A DNA stretch of 64,000 nucleotides from NCBI RefSeq assembly GCF_014201355.1, contig NZ_JACHEG010000001.1, forward strand, positions 186,001 through 250,000. The letters run 5' to 3'. Of this stretch, positions 1 through 8,582 are shown one piece after another (the stretch's first letter is position 1; each line of letters starts with the position of its first letter). The DNA comes from Aliirhizobium wenxiniae. GTDB lineage: Bacteria; Pseudomonadota; Alphaproteobacteria; Rhizobiales; Rhizobiaceae. The notes under the pieces were generated by a model. That model was not told where the DNA came from and searched no databases. It saw only the letters and a list, made by a program, of their open reading frames with translations. A program made the position numbers and the translations under genes.

Positions 1-221
1 GCGCGCTTCGCCGCATCGTTTCCTACGCAGCACTGAATGGCCTTCCTGCTCCGGCGCTCACCTCGGCTCTTTCCTATTTCGACGCCTATCGTCGGGGCAG
101 AGGCACGGCTAACCTCATCCAGGCTCAGCGCGACTTCTTCGGCGCGCATGGTTTCGACCGCCTCGATGGCGTCGACAAGCACCACGGCCCTTGGGGCAGC
201 GGCCTTGCCGATTTCGCCTGA
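1..221 (+). CDS. gnd: 6-phosphogluconate dehydrogenase, decarboxylating (C-terminal fragment)
   Basis: Only the last 72 codons are inside the window (frame beginning at base 3, TGA at 219-221). The stretch NLIQAQRDFFGAHGF followed by an Asp/His/Gly/Trp-containing tail is the conserved C-terminal end of decarboxylating 6-phosphogluconate dehydrogenase, the oxidative pentose phosphate enzyme that converts 6-phosphogluconate to ribulose 5-phosphate with NADP reduction. The C-terminal tail in this family reaches across the dimer to the partner active site. The gene is followed within 25 bases by a strong terminator and is convergent with the LacI gene, so it is not part of the mannoside operon. 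Confidence 0.85.
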   Translation, partial: ALRRIVSYAALNGLPAPALTSALSYFDAYRRGRGTANLIQAQRDFFGAHGFDRLDGVDKHHGPWGSGLADFA

Positions 222-242
222 TCGGTGTTCATAGATAAGATG

Positions 243-272
243 AAAAAGCCCGGCCAAGTGCCGGGCTTTTTT
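243..272. terminator. Bidirectional rho-independent terminator between gnd and the LacI gene
   Basis: Arms GCCCGGC and GCCGGGC with loop CAAGT, preceded by five A and followed by six T. It can end transcripts from both convergent genes (gnd on the plus strand, the LacI-type gene on the minus strand). Confidence 0.85.
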
Positions 273-281
273 CGTGATACG

Positions 282-1328
282 CTAATCTTTCGGTCCCATC
301 ACCGACCACACCGGCCCGTCGATGCTCTGCAGCAGTTCCGGTGCTACACCGTCGATACGAGCCAGAACCGCTTTTGCCAGTTCCCGGCCGGCATGGCGCA
401 CGTCTTCCGTCACGGTCAGCATTTCCGGCCTGATCCAGTTCAAAAATTCGGCCGACTGTTTCGAGACCATGTCGATCTCCTTGCCCAGTCGGCGTCCGGC
501 AGCCTCGGCTCCGGCAACCAGTGCGATCGATGCGGATCCGCTGAGCGAGATGATACCGTCCGGCGGTTCGGCGAGGCGACACAGGCGCTCCGCATAGGCG
601 CGGATTTCCTCGAGTGGCGTTTCCGTGGTCATCCGGCCCATCGAAACTTCCGTCGCCTGAAAATCGTTCAGGCCGCGCTCAAAACCTATCCGGCTATGGA
701 TCTGGTAGGAAAAGCGGCTGAGCGGCGCCAAGAGCGCGATGCGCCGGCGCCCGCGTCGTACAAGCCTTTGCACCGCCTGATAGACATAGGCTTCGTTGTC
801 GAAATCGTGGAACGGGTGAACGATGCCCATATCCGTTCGTCCGTGGGTCACGAAGGGAAGATTCCGCTCGGTCATTAGCCGCACTCGCGGATCGTCAGGC
901 TCCATGCGCGAGATGATCACCCCGTCCGCCGATCCGGTATCGAGGATGTAGCGCACCGGTACCATCGGATCTTTCTCGAATGAATGCGGCGTCACCACAA
1001 GGTGATACTGGGTTCCTCCCAACACTTCCGAAATTCCCTGCACCATCTGGCTGGTGAAACCCATCAATTCCTGCTCGATGCTCAGCACCAGCGCGATCAC
1101 GTTGGTCTTGCCGGTCCGCAGGCGCACACCCGCCCGGTTCGGCTGATAGCCGAGCTGGCGCGCCACCAGTCGAACGCGCTCCTTGGTCTCGGACCCGATA
1201 TCCGGCGCATCTTTCAGTGCGCGCGATACGGTCGTGATCCCGAGACCCGTCATGAAGGCGATCGTCTTGAGGGTAGGGCGTTCGTTAGTCGCCGTGTTGC
1301 GCGTGGATGTTTTTCTGATCTCGTCCAT
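282..1328 (-). CDS. LacI-family transcriptional regulator of the adjacent mannoside operon
   Basis: A 348-residue protein with the LacI layout. An N-terminal helix-turn-helix lies at about residues 18-70 ([20 protein letters not shown], then the hinge-helix region with [13 protein letters not shown]). A periplasmic-binding-protein-like sensor domain fills the rest. It is divergent from a CUT1 sugar importer, the classic arrangement of a local repressor whose ligand is the imported sugar or an intermediate. Two palindromes of the form CTGNAACGTTNCAG (1395-1408 and 1658-1671) lie in the shared intergenic region, one near each gene, so autoregulation together with operon repression is likely. 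The family resembles rhizobial AglR-type regulators, but the inducer cannot be read from sequence. Confidence 0.9.
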   Translation of the reverse strand: MDEIRKTSTRNTATNERPTLKTIAFMTGLGITTVSRALKDAPDIGSETKERVRLVARQLGYQPNRAGVRLRTGKTNVIALVLSIEQELMGFTSQMVQGISEVLGGTQYHLVVTPHSFEKDPMVPVRYILDTGSADGVIISRMEPDDPRVRLMTERNLPFVTHGRTDMGIVHPFHDFDNEAYVYQAVQRLVRRGRRRIALLAPLSRFSYQIHSRIGFERGLNDFQATEVSMGRMTTETPLEEIRAYAERLCRLAEPPDGIISLSGSASIALVAGAEAAGRRLGKEIDMVSKQSAEFLNWIRPEMLTVTEDVRHAGRELAKAVLARIDGVAPELLQSIDGPVWSVMGPKD

Positions 1329-1394
1329 CTTGCTGCTCGCATCGATTGCCGTGATTGGCTTCTGAATGATGCAGATCGGTTATTACAGGAAAAA

Positions 1395-1408
1395 CTGAAA
1401 CGTTACAG
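1395..1408. promoter_or_regulatory. LacI-type operator, regulator-proximal
   Basis: CTGAAACGTTACAG is a 14-base palindrome matching its own reverse complement at 12 of 14 positions, with the central AACGTT typical of LacI-family sites. It lies 67 bases upstream of the LacI start codon and shares the pattern CTGNAACGTTNCAG with the site at 1658-1671. Binding by the 282-1328 product is inferred. Confidence 0.7.
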
Positions 1409-1472
1409 GTAATTTTCAACCCGCATCCGATGAAAATACTTCTATCCGCAACCATGTGTTGGCATTACGCAA

Positions 1473-1499
1473 TCGCACATCGATTTTGTGCATATGCGA
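1473..1499. repeat. Nested inverted repeat in the LacI/importer intergenic region
   Basis: TCGCA (1473-1477) pairs with TGCGA (1495-1499), and inside them GCACA (1475-1479) can instead pair with TGTGC (1487-1491). It sits midway between the two operator palindromes. It could be another regulator site or part of the importer promoter. Function is not known. Confidence 0.3.
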
Positions 1500-1657
1500 A
1501 ATAAAATAGCCTTAGATCGATCTTATGCCGGTATTTTCTGGAATTATTTACCTGATGACCTTGAGCTAAATGCCCTCAGAAGTTGTTCTAGTGCTCAATC
1601 ATGCAATAATTTGGAGAAGCAGGCTTGCCACCTATCTGGCTTTGCCCTAGCTTTTTA

Positions 1658-1671
1658 CTGCAACGTTTCAG
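1658..1671. promoter_or_regulatory. LacI-type operator, importer-proximal
   Basis: CTGCAACGTTTCAG, again palindromic at 12 of 14 positions and the same pattern as 1395-1408. It ends 15 bases before the ATG of the binding-protein gene and directly abuts its ribosome-binding region (GAGGGAGG, 1673-1680), so a bound repressor would block at or just after transcription initiation. Confidence 0.75.
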
Positions 1672-1686
1672 TGAGGGAGGAGACTC

Positions 1687-2919
1687 ATGCGTATCCGTGC
1701 ATTCGCAGCCGTTCTGGCTGCCACCGCGGCGCTGCCTTGTGCAGCTATGGCCGCCGATCTGGAAGTCACGCATTGGTGGACATCGGGAGGCGAGGCGGCT
1801 GCCGTGAAGGAGCTGGCAACCGCATTCGATGCGACCGGCAATAAATGGGTCGATGGCGCCATTGCCGGTTCAGGCAGCACGGCGCGCCCGATCATGATCA
1901 GCCGCATCACCGGCGGTGATCCGATGGGCGCGACCCAATTCAACCACGGACGCCAGGCTGAGGAACTGGTCATGTCCGGCCTGATGCGCGACCTCAACGA
2001 TGTCGCCGAAAAGGGCAAGTGGAAGGACATTATCAAACCGGCGAGCCTGCTCGCTAGCTGCACTTACGAGGGCAAGATCTACTGCGCCCCGGTCAACATC
2101 CATTCCTGGCAATGGCTGTGGCTTTCCAATGCGGCATTCGAAAAGGCTGGCGTACCGGTCCCGAAGGACTGGAACGAATTCGTCGCAGCCGGTCCCAAAC
2201 TCAGGGAAGCCGGTCTTCAGCCGCTTGCCGTCGGCGGTTCCGCCTTCCAGGTCAACGGACTGTTCGACACGCTGGTGATCGCGCTGGGCGGCACCGAGCT
2301 TTACAACAAGGTCTACAAGGACAAGGACGAGGAAACCGCGGCCGGTCCTGAAATGGCAAAGATCTTTGCGGCGGCCGACGATGCCCGCAAGCTCGCCAAG
2401 GGCTCCAACGTGCAGGACTGGAACCAGGCCACCAATCTGGTCATCACCGGCAAGGCCGGCGGCCAGATCATGGGTGACTGGGCGCAGGGCGAGTTCCAGC
2501 AGGCCGGGCAGGTTGCCGGCAAGGACTATACCTGCCTTCCGGGCCTTGGTCTCAACCAGACCCTGACCACCGGCGGTGATGCCATCTACTTCCCGATTCT
2601 GAAGGACGAGGCGAAGTCCAAGGCGCAGGAAGTGCTGGCGGAAACCATTGTCGATCCCAAGGTGCAGGTGGCATTCAACCTCAAGAAGGGCTCCGTTCCG
2701 ATCCGTAGTGACGTCGATCTTGCCGCTGCAAACGACTGCATGAAGAAGGGTATCGAGATCATCTCGAAGGGCAGCACGGCAACCAGTACCGACCAGCTCG
2801 TTTCGGCCGATACGCAGAAGCAGAAGGAAGACCTGATGTCCGAATTCTTCGCCAATGCGTCGATCACACCGAAACAGGCGCAGGAACGCTTCGCCTCCAT
2901 CATCGGCTCGGCGGACTGA
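1687..2919 (+). CDS. ABC sugar importer, periplasmic substrate-binding protein (CUT1 family)
   Basis: A 410-residue secreted protein with a classical signal peptide (basic start, hydrophobic Ala-rich core, cleavage after AAMAA near residue 22). It then opens with DLEVTHWWTSGGEAAAVKEL, the usual beginning of CUT1 family 1 solute-binding proteins. It captures an oligosaccharide in the periplasm for the two permeases downstream. Start ATG 1687 has a strong GAGGGAGG ribosome-binding site. Two Cys pairs (LASCTYEGKIYCAP and DYTC...NDC) may form disulfides. Specificity is inferred from the co-transcribed beta-mannosidase: a mannoside or related beta-glycoside is likely. Confidence 0.9.
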   Translation: MRIRAFAAVLAATAALPCAAMAADLEVTHWWTSGGEAAAVKELATAFDATGNKWVDGAIAGSGSTARPIMISRITGGDPMGATQFNHGRQAEELVMSGLMRDLNDVAEKGKWKDIIKPASLLASCTYEGKIYCAPVNIHSWQWLWLSNAAFEKAGVPVPKDWNEFVAAGPKLREAGLQPLAVGGSAFQVNGLFDTLVIALGGTELYNKVYKDKDEETAAGPEMAKIFAAADDARKLAKGSNVQDWNQATNLVITGKAGGQIMGDWAQGEFQQAGQVAGKDYTCLPGLGLNQTLTTGGDAIYFPILKDEAKSKAQEVLAETIVDPKVQVAFNLKKGSVPIRSDVDLAAANDCMKKGIEIISKGSTATSTDQLVSADTQKQKEDLMSEFFANASITPKQAQERFASIIGSAD

Positions 2920-3022
2920 TCACTCCATCACGATCCTGAACCGCACTGGCCTCGCCCTTTCGCAAGAGGGGCGGGGCCGGAAGGAAAGGCTGCGCCTTGA
3001 GCGTACCGATCGAGGAGGAACA

Positions 3023-3958
3023 ATGTCCCGTACCGTGCCGTCCGCTACACCATCCAGACCGCTGCCGAAATCGTCCGGCCGGCCTAATCAGCTCTTCCGC
3101 AATCTCAATTCCAAGATTGCGCTCACCCCCATGATCCTCGTTGCCGCTGTCGTATTCTTCGGCGGCACGATCTGGACGGTGATCTATTCCTTTACCAATT
3201 CCAGGCTTCTGCCGCGGGCAAGCTTTGTCGGTTTTGACCAGTATGAGCGCCTTTGGGCGTCGTCCCGCTGGATCATCTCGATCCAGAACCTCTTGATCTA
3301 CGGCATCCTGTCCCTGATCTTCTCGCTCGTGGTCGGCTTCGTGCTGGCGGCGCTGATGGACCAGAAGATCCGCTTCGAAAGCGCCTTCCGCACCATTTTC
3401 CTTTATCCCTTCGCTCTGTCCTTCATTGTCACCGGCCTTGTCTGGCAGTGGATCCTCAATCCGGAATTCGGGGTGCAGGGCATCGTCCGCTCGCTCGGCT
3501 GGACGAGCTTTACCTTCGACCCGCTCTACAATCCCGACATCGTCATCTACGGCATCCTGATCGCAGGTCTCTGGCAGGGGACAGGGCTGGTCATGTGCCT
3601 GATGCTCGCCGGCCTGCGCGGTATCGACGAGGATATCTGGAAGGCGGCCCGCGTCGACGGCATCCCGATGTGGCGGACCTATCTTTTCGTCGTCATTCCG
3701 ATGATGCGTCCGGTCTTCATCACCACGCTGGTCCTCATCGGCAGCGGCATCGTCAAGCTCTATGATCTCGTCGTGGCACAGACATCCGGCGGCCCCGGCA
3801 ATGCGTCGGAAGTGCCTGCAAAATACGTCTATGACTACATGTTCCAGGCGCAGAACCTGGGGCAGGGCTTTGCCGCCTCCACCATGATGCTGCTCACCGT
3901 CGCCATCATCATCATCCCCTGGGCCTATCTCGAATTCGGAGGGAAGAAGCGTGGCTAA
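3023..3958 (+). CDS. ABC sugar importer permease 1 (MalF-type)
   Basis: A 311-residue inner-membrane permease with about six transmembrane helices and the CUT1 EAA loop (EDIWKAARVDGIPMWRTYLF, about residues 205-225), which docks to the ATPase. I chose ATG 3023 because GAGGAGG lies directly upstream; a longer open frame to 2855 would overlap the previous gene and has no comparable ribosome-binding site. The gene overlaps the next permease by 8 bases, showing translational coupling. Together with the neighbouring genes it forms a MalEFGK-like importer. Confidence 0.9.
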   Translation: MSRTVPSATPSRPLPKSSGRPNQLFRNLNSKIALTPMILVAAVVFFGGTIWTVIYSFTNSRLLPRASFVGFDQYERLWASSRWIISIQNLLIYGILSLIFSLVVGFVLAALMDQKIRFESAFRTIFLYPFALSFIVTGLVWQWILNPEFGVQGIVRSLGWTSFTFDPLYNPDIVIYGILIAGLWQGTGLVMCLMLAGLRGIDEDIWKAARVDGIPMWRTYLFVVIPMMRPVFITTLVLIGSGIVKLYDLVVAQTSGGPGNASEVPAKYVYDYMFQAQNLGQGFAASTMMLLTVAIIIIPWAYLEFGGKKRG

Positions 3959-4895
3959 CGTCTCCACTCTCAACGCGACCGGCGCCGCGATAGACGCCGT
4001 CAGAACCGAAATTGCAGCGGGACCGCGCGGAAAAAAGCCGAAGAAGGTCCTCTCTCGCCGCAACATCATGATTTACGGCATTCTCGGCCTGGCGGCGCTT
4101 TATTACCTCCTGCCGCTCTACGTGATGGTCGTCACGTCATTGAAGGGCATGCCGGAAGTGCGTCTCGGCAACATTTTTTCGCCGCCGATGGAAATCACTT
4201 TCGAACCCTGGGTAAAAGCCTGGGCCGAGGCCTGCACTGGCCTTAACTGTGACGGTCTTTCCCGCGGCTTCTGGAACTCGGTGCGCATTCTCGTGCCCTC
4301 GGTCATAGTCTCGATCGCAGTCGCCTCGGTCAGCGGTTATGCGCTTGCCAACTGGCGTTTCAAGGGCTCGGAACTGTTCTTCTCCGTGCTCATCATCGGC
4401 GCCTTCATTCCCTATCAGGTAATGATCTATCCGCTCGTCATCATCCTGCGTGAAATCGGTATCTACGGTTCGCTCACCGGCCTCGTCATCGTCCATACGA
4501 TCTTCGGCATGCCGATCCTGACGCTGCTCTTCCGCAACTATTTCGCCGGCCTGCCGGAGGAACTGTTCAAGGCGGCACGCATCGACGGTGCAGGCTTCTG
4601 GCAGATCTACGGTCGTATCATGCTGCCTATGTCGCTGCCGATCTTCGTCGTTGCGATCATCATCCAGGTCACCGGCATCTGGAACGACTTCCTCTTCGGC
4701 GTCGTCTTCACGCGGCCGGATACCTATCCGATGACCGTCCAGCTCAACAACATCGTCAACTCCGTCCAGGGGGTGAAGGAATACAACGTCAACATGGCAG
4801 CGACGCTGCTCACCGGCGCTGTTCCGCTCATCGTCTATTTCGTTTCCGGCCGGCTGTTCGTTCGCGGCATCGCTGCCGGCGCAGTAAAGGGGTAA
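3951..4895 (+). CDS. ABC sugar importer permease 2 (MalG-type)
   Basis: A 314-residue protein with a charged, Lys-rich N-terminal cytoplasmic stretch (RGKKPKKVLSRRN, residues about 24-37) and six predicted membrane helices. The EAA motif reads EELFKAARIDGAGFWQIYGR, then IMLPMSLP. This is the second half of the heterodimeric CUT1 channel. It overlaps permease 1 by 8 bases and is followed by the ATPase gene after 6 bases, so the importer subunits are clearly one transcription unit. Confidence 0.9.
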   Translation: MANVSTLNATGAAIDAVRTEIAAGPRGKKPKKVLSRRNIMIYGILGLAALYYLLPLYVMVVTSLKGMPEVRLGNIFSPPMEITFEPWVKAWAEACTGLNCDGLSRGFWNSVRILVPSVIVSIAVASVSGYALANWRFKGSELFFSVLIIGAFIPYQVMIYPLVIILREIGIYGSLTGLVIVHTIFGMPILTLLFRNYFAGLPEELFKAARIDGAGFWQIYGRIMLPMSLPIFVVAIIIQVTGIWNDFLFGVVFTRPDTYPMTVQLNNIVNSVQGVKEYNVNMAATLLTGAVPLIVYFVSGRLFVRGIAAGAVKG

Positions 4896-4901
4896 GCCTT
4901 G

Positions 4902-5999
4902 ATGACCGACCTCTCCAATTCCGTTTCCATTCGTGACCTGTCTCTGCACTTCGGGGCGGTGACCGTTCTCCAGAACCTCGATCTCGATATCAAGGACGGA
5001 GAATTCCTCGTCCTGCTCGGCTCTTCCGGCTGCGGCAAGTCCACGCTTCTCAACTGCATTGCCGGCCTGCTCGAGCCGACCGACGGCCAGATCTTCATCA
5101 AGGACAAGAACGTCACCTGGGAAGAGCCCAAGGACCGCGGCATCGGCATGGTCTTCCAGTCTTATGCGCTCTACCCGCAGATGACGGTGGAGAAGAACCT
5201 CTCCTTCGGCTTGAAGGTCGCCGGCATGCCCAAGGACGAGATCGCAAAGCGCATCGCCCGAGCCGCTGGCATCCTGCAGATCGAGCCTTTGCTTCAGCGC
5301 AAGCCGGCAGCCTTGTCCGGCGGCCAGCGCCAGCGCGTCGCGATCGGCCGCGCGCTTGTCCGTGATGTTGATGTCTTCCTTTTCGACGAACCGCTCTCCA
5401 ACCTCGATGCGAAACTGCGCTCCGAACTGCGCGTCGAGATCAAGCGTCTGCACCAGTCGCTGAAGAACACGATGATCTACGTCACCCACGACCAGATCGA
5501 GGCGCTGACGCTGGCAGACCGGATCGCCATCATGAAGAGCGGCGTCATCCAGCAGTTGGACGATCCGATCACCATCTACAACCGCCCGAGAAACAAGTTC
5601 GTCGCCGGCTTCATCGGCTCGCCCTCGATGAACTTTCTCAATGGCGAACTGGCGGAGGAGGGCGGCAAAAAAGTCTTCCGCACCAATGGCGTCAGCATTT
5701 CGCTTGCCGGCTATGAAGCAACTGAGGCGCTCACCCCCGGCCGCAAGGTCGTGCTCGGCCTGCGCCCCGAACATATCAAGGTCGATGGCGACGTCACGAC
5801 CGAACAGGCTCACGAAGCGATCGTCGATATCGAGGAGCCGATGGGCGCCGACAACCTGATCTGGCTGAAACTCGCCGGCCACACGATCTCCGTGCGCATC
5901 GGCGGTGCCCGGCGTTACAAGGTCGGCGCAAAAGTCCGCCTCGGCTTCGACATGACCATGGCCTCGCTCTTTGATGCGGAGACGGAGGAGCGGATTTGA
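4902..5999 (+). CDS. ABC sugar importer ATP-binding protein (MalK/UgpC type)
   Basis: About 365 residues. Walker A GSSGCGKST (about residues 38-46), Q-loop VFQSYALYPQMTV, signature LSGGQRQRVAIGRALV, Walker B DVFLFDEPLSNLDAKL and the switch His in YVTHDQ are all present. A C-terminal OB/TOBE-type regulatory domain follows from about residue 240. It powers the importer encoded upstream. ATG 4902 is preceded by AAAGGGG; a TTG directly before it (4899) is an alternative start. The length is standard for the family. As one ATPase can serve several CUT1 systems in rhizobia, it may not be exclusive to this transporter. Confidence 0.92.
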   Translation: MTDLSNSVSIRDLSLHFGAVTVLQNLDLDIKDGEFLVLLGSSGCGKSTLLNCIAGLLEPTDGQIFIKDKNVTWEEPKDRGIGMVFQSYALYPQMTVEKNLSFGLKVAGMPKDEIAKRIARAAGILQIEPLLQRKPAALSGGQRQRVAIGRALVRDVDVFLFDEPLSNLDAKLRSELRVEIKRLHQSLKNTMIYVTHDQIEALTLADRIAIMKSGVIQQLDDPITIYNRPRNKFVAGFIGSPSMNFLNGELAEEGGKKVFRTNGVSISLAGYEATEALTPGRKVVLGLRPEHIKVDGDVTTEQAHEAIVDIEEPMGADNLIWLKLAGHTISVRIGGARRYKVGAKVRLGFDMTMASLFDAETEERI

Positions 6000-6038
6000 T
6001 TACCTGCAGCGGGATTTACCCCTCGCCCTGCTGCCGGT

Positions 6039-6069
6039 CCCGTCTCTCCGGTCATGCCGGAGAGACGGG
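6039..6069 (+). repeat. Perfect 13-bp stem-loop between the ATPase and beta-mannosidase genes
   Basis: CCCGTCTCTCCGG (6039-6051) pairs perfectly with CCGGAGAGACGGG (6057-6069) across the loop TCATG. There is no T-run after it, so it is unlikely to be a strong terminator. It may act as an mRNA-stabilising or partial-attenuation structure that sets importer versus enzyme levels. Confidence 0.6.
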
Positions 6070-6099
6070 GCGCGTTCTGACAATTGATGAGAAGCGACA

Positions 6100-8559
6100 A
6101 TGACCAGCATGATCGATCTCTTGGGCGAATGGAGCCTTACGTCTCCCGACAGCGCCCACGCCGCCAGCATATCCATCCCCGGTGACATCCACACGGCGCT
6201 GAAAACCGCCGGCCTCATCCCGGACCCCTATATCGGCCGCAACGAAAACGACATTCAATGGGTAGCGCATCAGGACTGGCAGATCGAAAAGACCTTCTTC
6301 ATCGATGATCCTGACGGCTCCTGGTATCTCGACATCACCTATCTCGACACGGTAGCGATCGTCTTCGTCAACGACGTGCCAGTCCTCTCTGCCGACAATT
6401 GCTTCCGGCGTTATCGCCCGGATGTCTCGTCGGCCCTGAAGCCCGGCGAAAACACCGTCCGCATTCTTTTCCATTCCAATATCAAGGCGGGGGCAGAACG
6501 CCAGGCAAGGCAGCCATTCTACCTGCCGTTTTCGAAGAACTGCCCGATCCCGGACGGTAACATGCTGCGCAAGCCGCAATGCCATTTCGGCTGGGACTGG
6601 AACCTCGCGATCGCACCGCTCGGCCTCTACGGTGAAATTTCCCTGAAACGACTGGAAATCGCCCGCATCGAACACGTTGTCACCGAGCAGCGACATCACG
6701 AAGATGGCTCCGTCGATCTCTATGTCACCGTATCCTTCCATGCCGACACGCAGGGTGTGATCCCCATCCATCTACAATTCGGCGAAGAACGTCTTCGCCT
6801 CGATTGCGGCATGCGCCCCGGCGAAAACAGCATTACCCACATCTTCCATGTCGAAAACCCAAAACTCTGGTGGCCGGCCGGAAGCGGTGAACAGACGCTC
6901 TATTCATTGATCGTCGATACGCAGAGCGAGACGGTTACCCGCCAGATCGGCCTGCGCACCGTCGAACTGCTGACCGACAAGGACGAGGCGGGCAGCCGTT
7001 TCGCCTTCCGCATCAACGGTCGTGAAATCTTCTGCCGCGGCGCTAACTGGATTCCCGCCGACGCGCTCTTCTCTCTCACCAGCCCGGAAAAGACGGAAGA
7101 TCTTCTGCAATCCGCCGTCGATGCCAACATGAACATGATCCGCATCTGGGGCGGCGGCTTTTACGAGGATGAGCATTTCTACGATCTCTGCGACCGCCTC
7201 GGCCTGATGGTCTGGCAGGATTTTCAGTTCGCCTGCAACATCTATCCCTCGACGCCCGACTTTCTCGAAAATGTCGAACACGAAGTCGAGTATCAGACGA
7301 AGCGCCTGATCTCCCATCCGTCGATCGTGCTCTGGTGTGGCGATAACGAACTCGTCGGTGCGCTTCTCTGGTACGAGGAAACCCGCAACAACCGCGACCG
7401 CTATCTGGTCTCCTACGATCGCCTCAACCACACGATCGAGAGGGCGATGAAAAAGGCGGTCCCGCAGGCGATCTGGTGGCCGTCGAGCCCAGCTTCCGGT
7501 TATCTCGATTATGGCGACGCATGGCATGCAGACGGTTCCGGCGACATGCATTTCTGGTCCGTCTGGCACGAGAACAAGCCGTTCGAACATTACCGCGATG
7601 TCAAACCGCGCTTCTGCTCCGAATTCGGCTTCCAGTCCTACACGTCCCTGCCGGTGATCCACACCTATGCCGAGGAAAAGGACCTCAATATTGCCTCGCC
7701 GGTGATGGAGCATCACCAGCGCAATGTCGGCGGCAACGAGCGTATCGCCGCCACCATGTTCCGCAATTTCCGTTTCCCGAGCGGCTTTGCCAATTTCGTC
7801 TATCTGAGCCAAGTCCAGCAGGGTGTCGCGATCAAGACTGCGGTCGATTACTGGCGCTCGCTGAAGCCCCATTGCATGGGCGCTCTCTACTGGCAGCTCA
7901 ACGACACTTGGCCGGTTGCCTCATGGGCAAGCCTTGATTACGGCGGCGGCTGGAAGGTGCTGCATTACATGGCACGCCGTTTCTTCCAGCCCGTTGCCGT
8001 AGCTGCCATCCCTTCGGAGGATGGCAGCGAGATCCGCTTCTCGCTGGTCAACGATACGCTCGAAGACGTCACCGTCACGCTCAACATCTCGCTGCTGACG
8101 CTTGCGGGCGAACGCCGCTCGTTGAGGAGTATCGACGCCGTCTGCTCACCGGATGCCGCCGTCACGGTTCTGACCATCCCCGCAACCACGGTCCCGAGCG
8201 ACAACCTTCTGGCATGGAGCTTCACCGCCTCGAACGGATCGAGCGGCGAGGGGCATCATGTCATGGAAAGCTACAAGGCGCTGGAGCTTCTGCCCGCGAG
8301 CCTGGAAATGTCCGTGTCCCCATCCGGTGCCCAAGGGGAGAATGGCGCCTTCGACATTCTCGTTCAATCCAAAGGCCTCGCGCTTTTCGTCCTCATCGAG
8401 AGCGAAACACCCGGCCGTTATTCCGATAACGCTTTTGATCTTGCCGCCGGCGAAAACCGAACGGTTCGCTTTACCCCGAGCGTGCCGGCGGCAAGCCCCC
8501 CAGGTTCCCCGCCTGTTTTCCGCATCTACGACCTTCAATCCTGCCAGTCCGCAGGCTGA
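6100..8559 (+). CDS. Beta-mannosidase, glycoside hydrolase family 2
   Basis: An 819-residue cytoplasmic enzyme (no signal peptide) with the GH2 layout: jelly-roll sugar-binding domain, Ig-like domain, then a TIM barrel. The acid/base Glu is E417 in WCGDNE and the nucleophile is E508 in CSEFGFQ. FGWDWN (about residues 165-170) and IRIWGGGFYEDEHFYDLCD are diagnostic of the beta-mannosidase branch. It releases mannose from the non-reducing end of imported beta-mannosides, for example manno-oligosaccharides or N-glycan core fragments. It lies 100 bases after the ATPase gene, separated by a strong stem-loop, and is probably in the same operon. Exact substrate is inference. Confidence 0.92.
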   Translation: MTSMIDLLGEWSLTSPDSAHAASISIPGDIHTALKTAGLIPDPYIGRNENDIQWVAHQDWQIEKTFFIDDPDGSWYLDITYLDTVAIVFVNDVPVLSADNCFRRYRPDVSSALKPGENTVRILFHSNIKAGAERQARQPFYLPFSKNCPIPDGNMLRKPQCHFGWDWNLAIAPLGLYGEISLKRLEIARIEHVVTEQRHHEDGSVDLYVTVSFHADTQGVIPIHLQFGEERLRLDCGMRPGENSITHIFHVENPKLWWPAGSGEQTLYSLIVDTQSETVTRQIGLRTVELLTDKDEAGSRFAFRINGREIFCRGANWIPADALFSLTSPEKTEDLLQSAVDANMNMIRIWGGGFYEDEHFYDLCDRLGLMVWQDFQFACNIYPSTPDFLENVEHEVEYQTKRLISHPSIVLWCGDNELVGALLWYEETRNNRDRYLVSYDRLNHTIERAMKKAVPQAIWWPSSPASGYLDYGDAWHADGSGDMHFWSVWHENKPFEHYRDVKPRFCSEFGFQSYTSLPVIHTYAEEKDLNIASPVMEHHQRNVGGNERIAATMFRNFRFPSGFANFVYLSQVQQGVAIKTAVDYWRSLKPHCMGALYWQLNDTWPVASWASLDYGGGWKVLHYMARRFFQPVAVAAIPSEDGSEIRFSLVNDTLEDVTVTLNISLLTLAGERRSLRSIDAVCSPDAAVTVLTIPATTVPSDNLLAWSFTASNGSSGEGHHVMESYKALELLPASLEMSVSPSGAQGENGAFDILVQSKGLALFVLIESETPGRYSDNAFDLAAGENRTVRFTPSVPAASPPGSPPVFRIYDLQSCQSAG

Positions 8560-8582
8560 CATTTCATTTCAAGGAGGATGAC

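Noticed and set aside
4137..5882. A 581-codon minus-strand open frame opposite the permease and ATPase genes
   Set aside because: Antisense shadow; composition (Asp/Arg/Gly/His-rich) is typical of reversed GC-rich coding DNA and the sense genes have full motifs.
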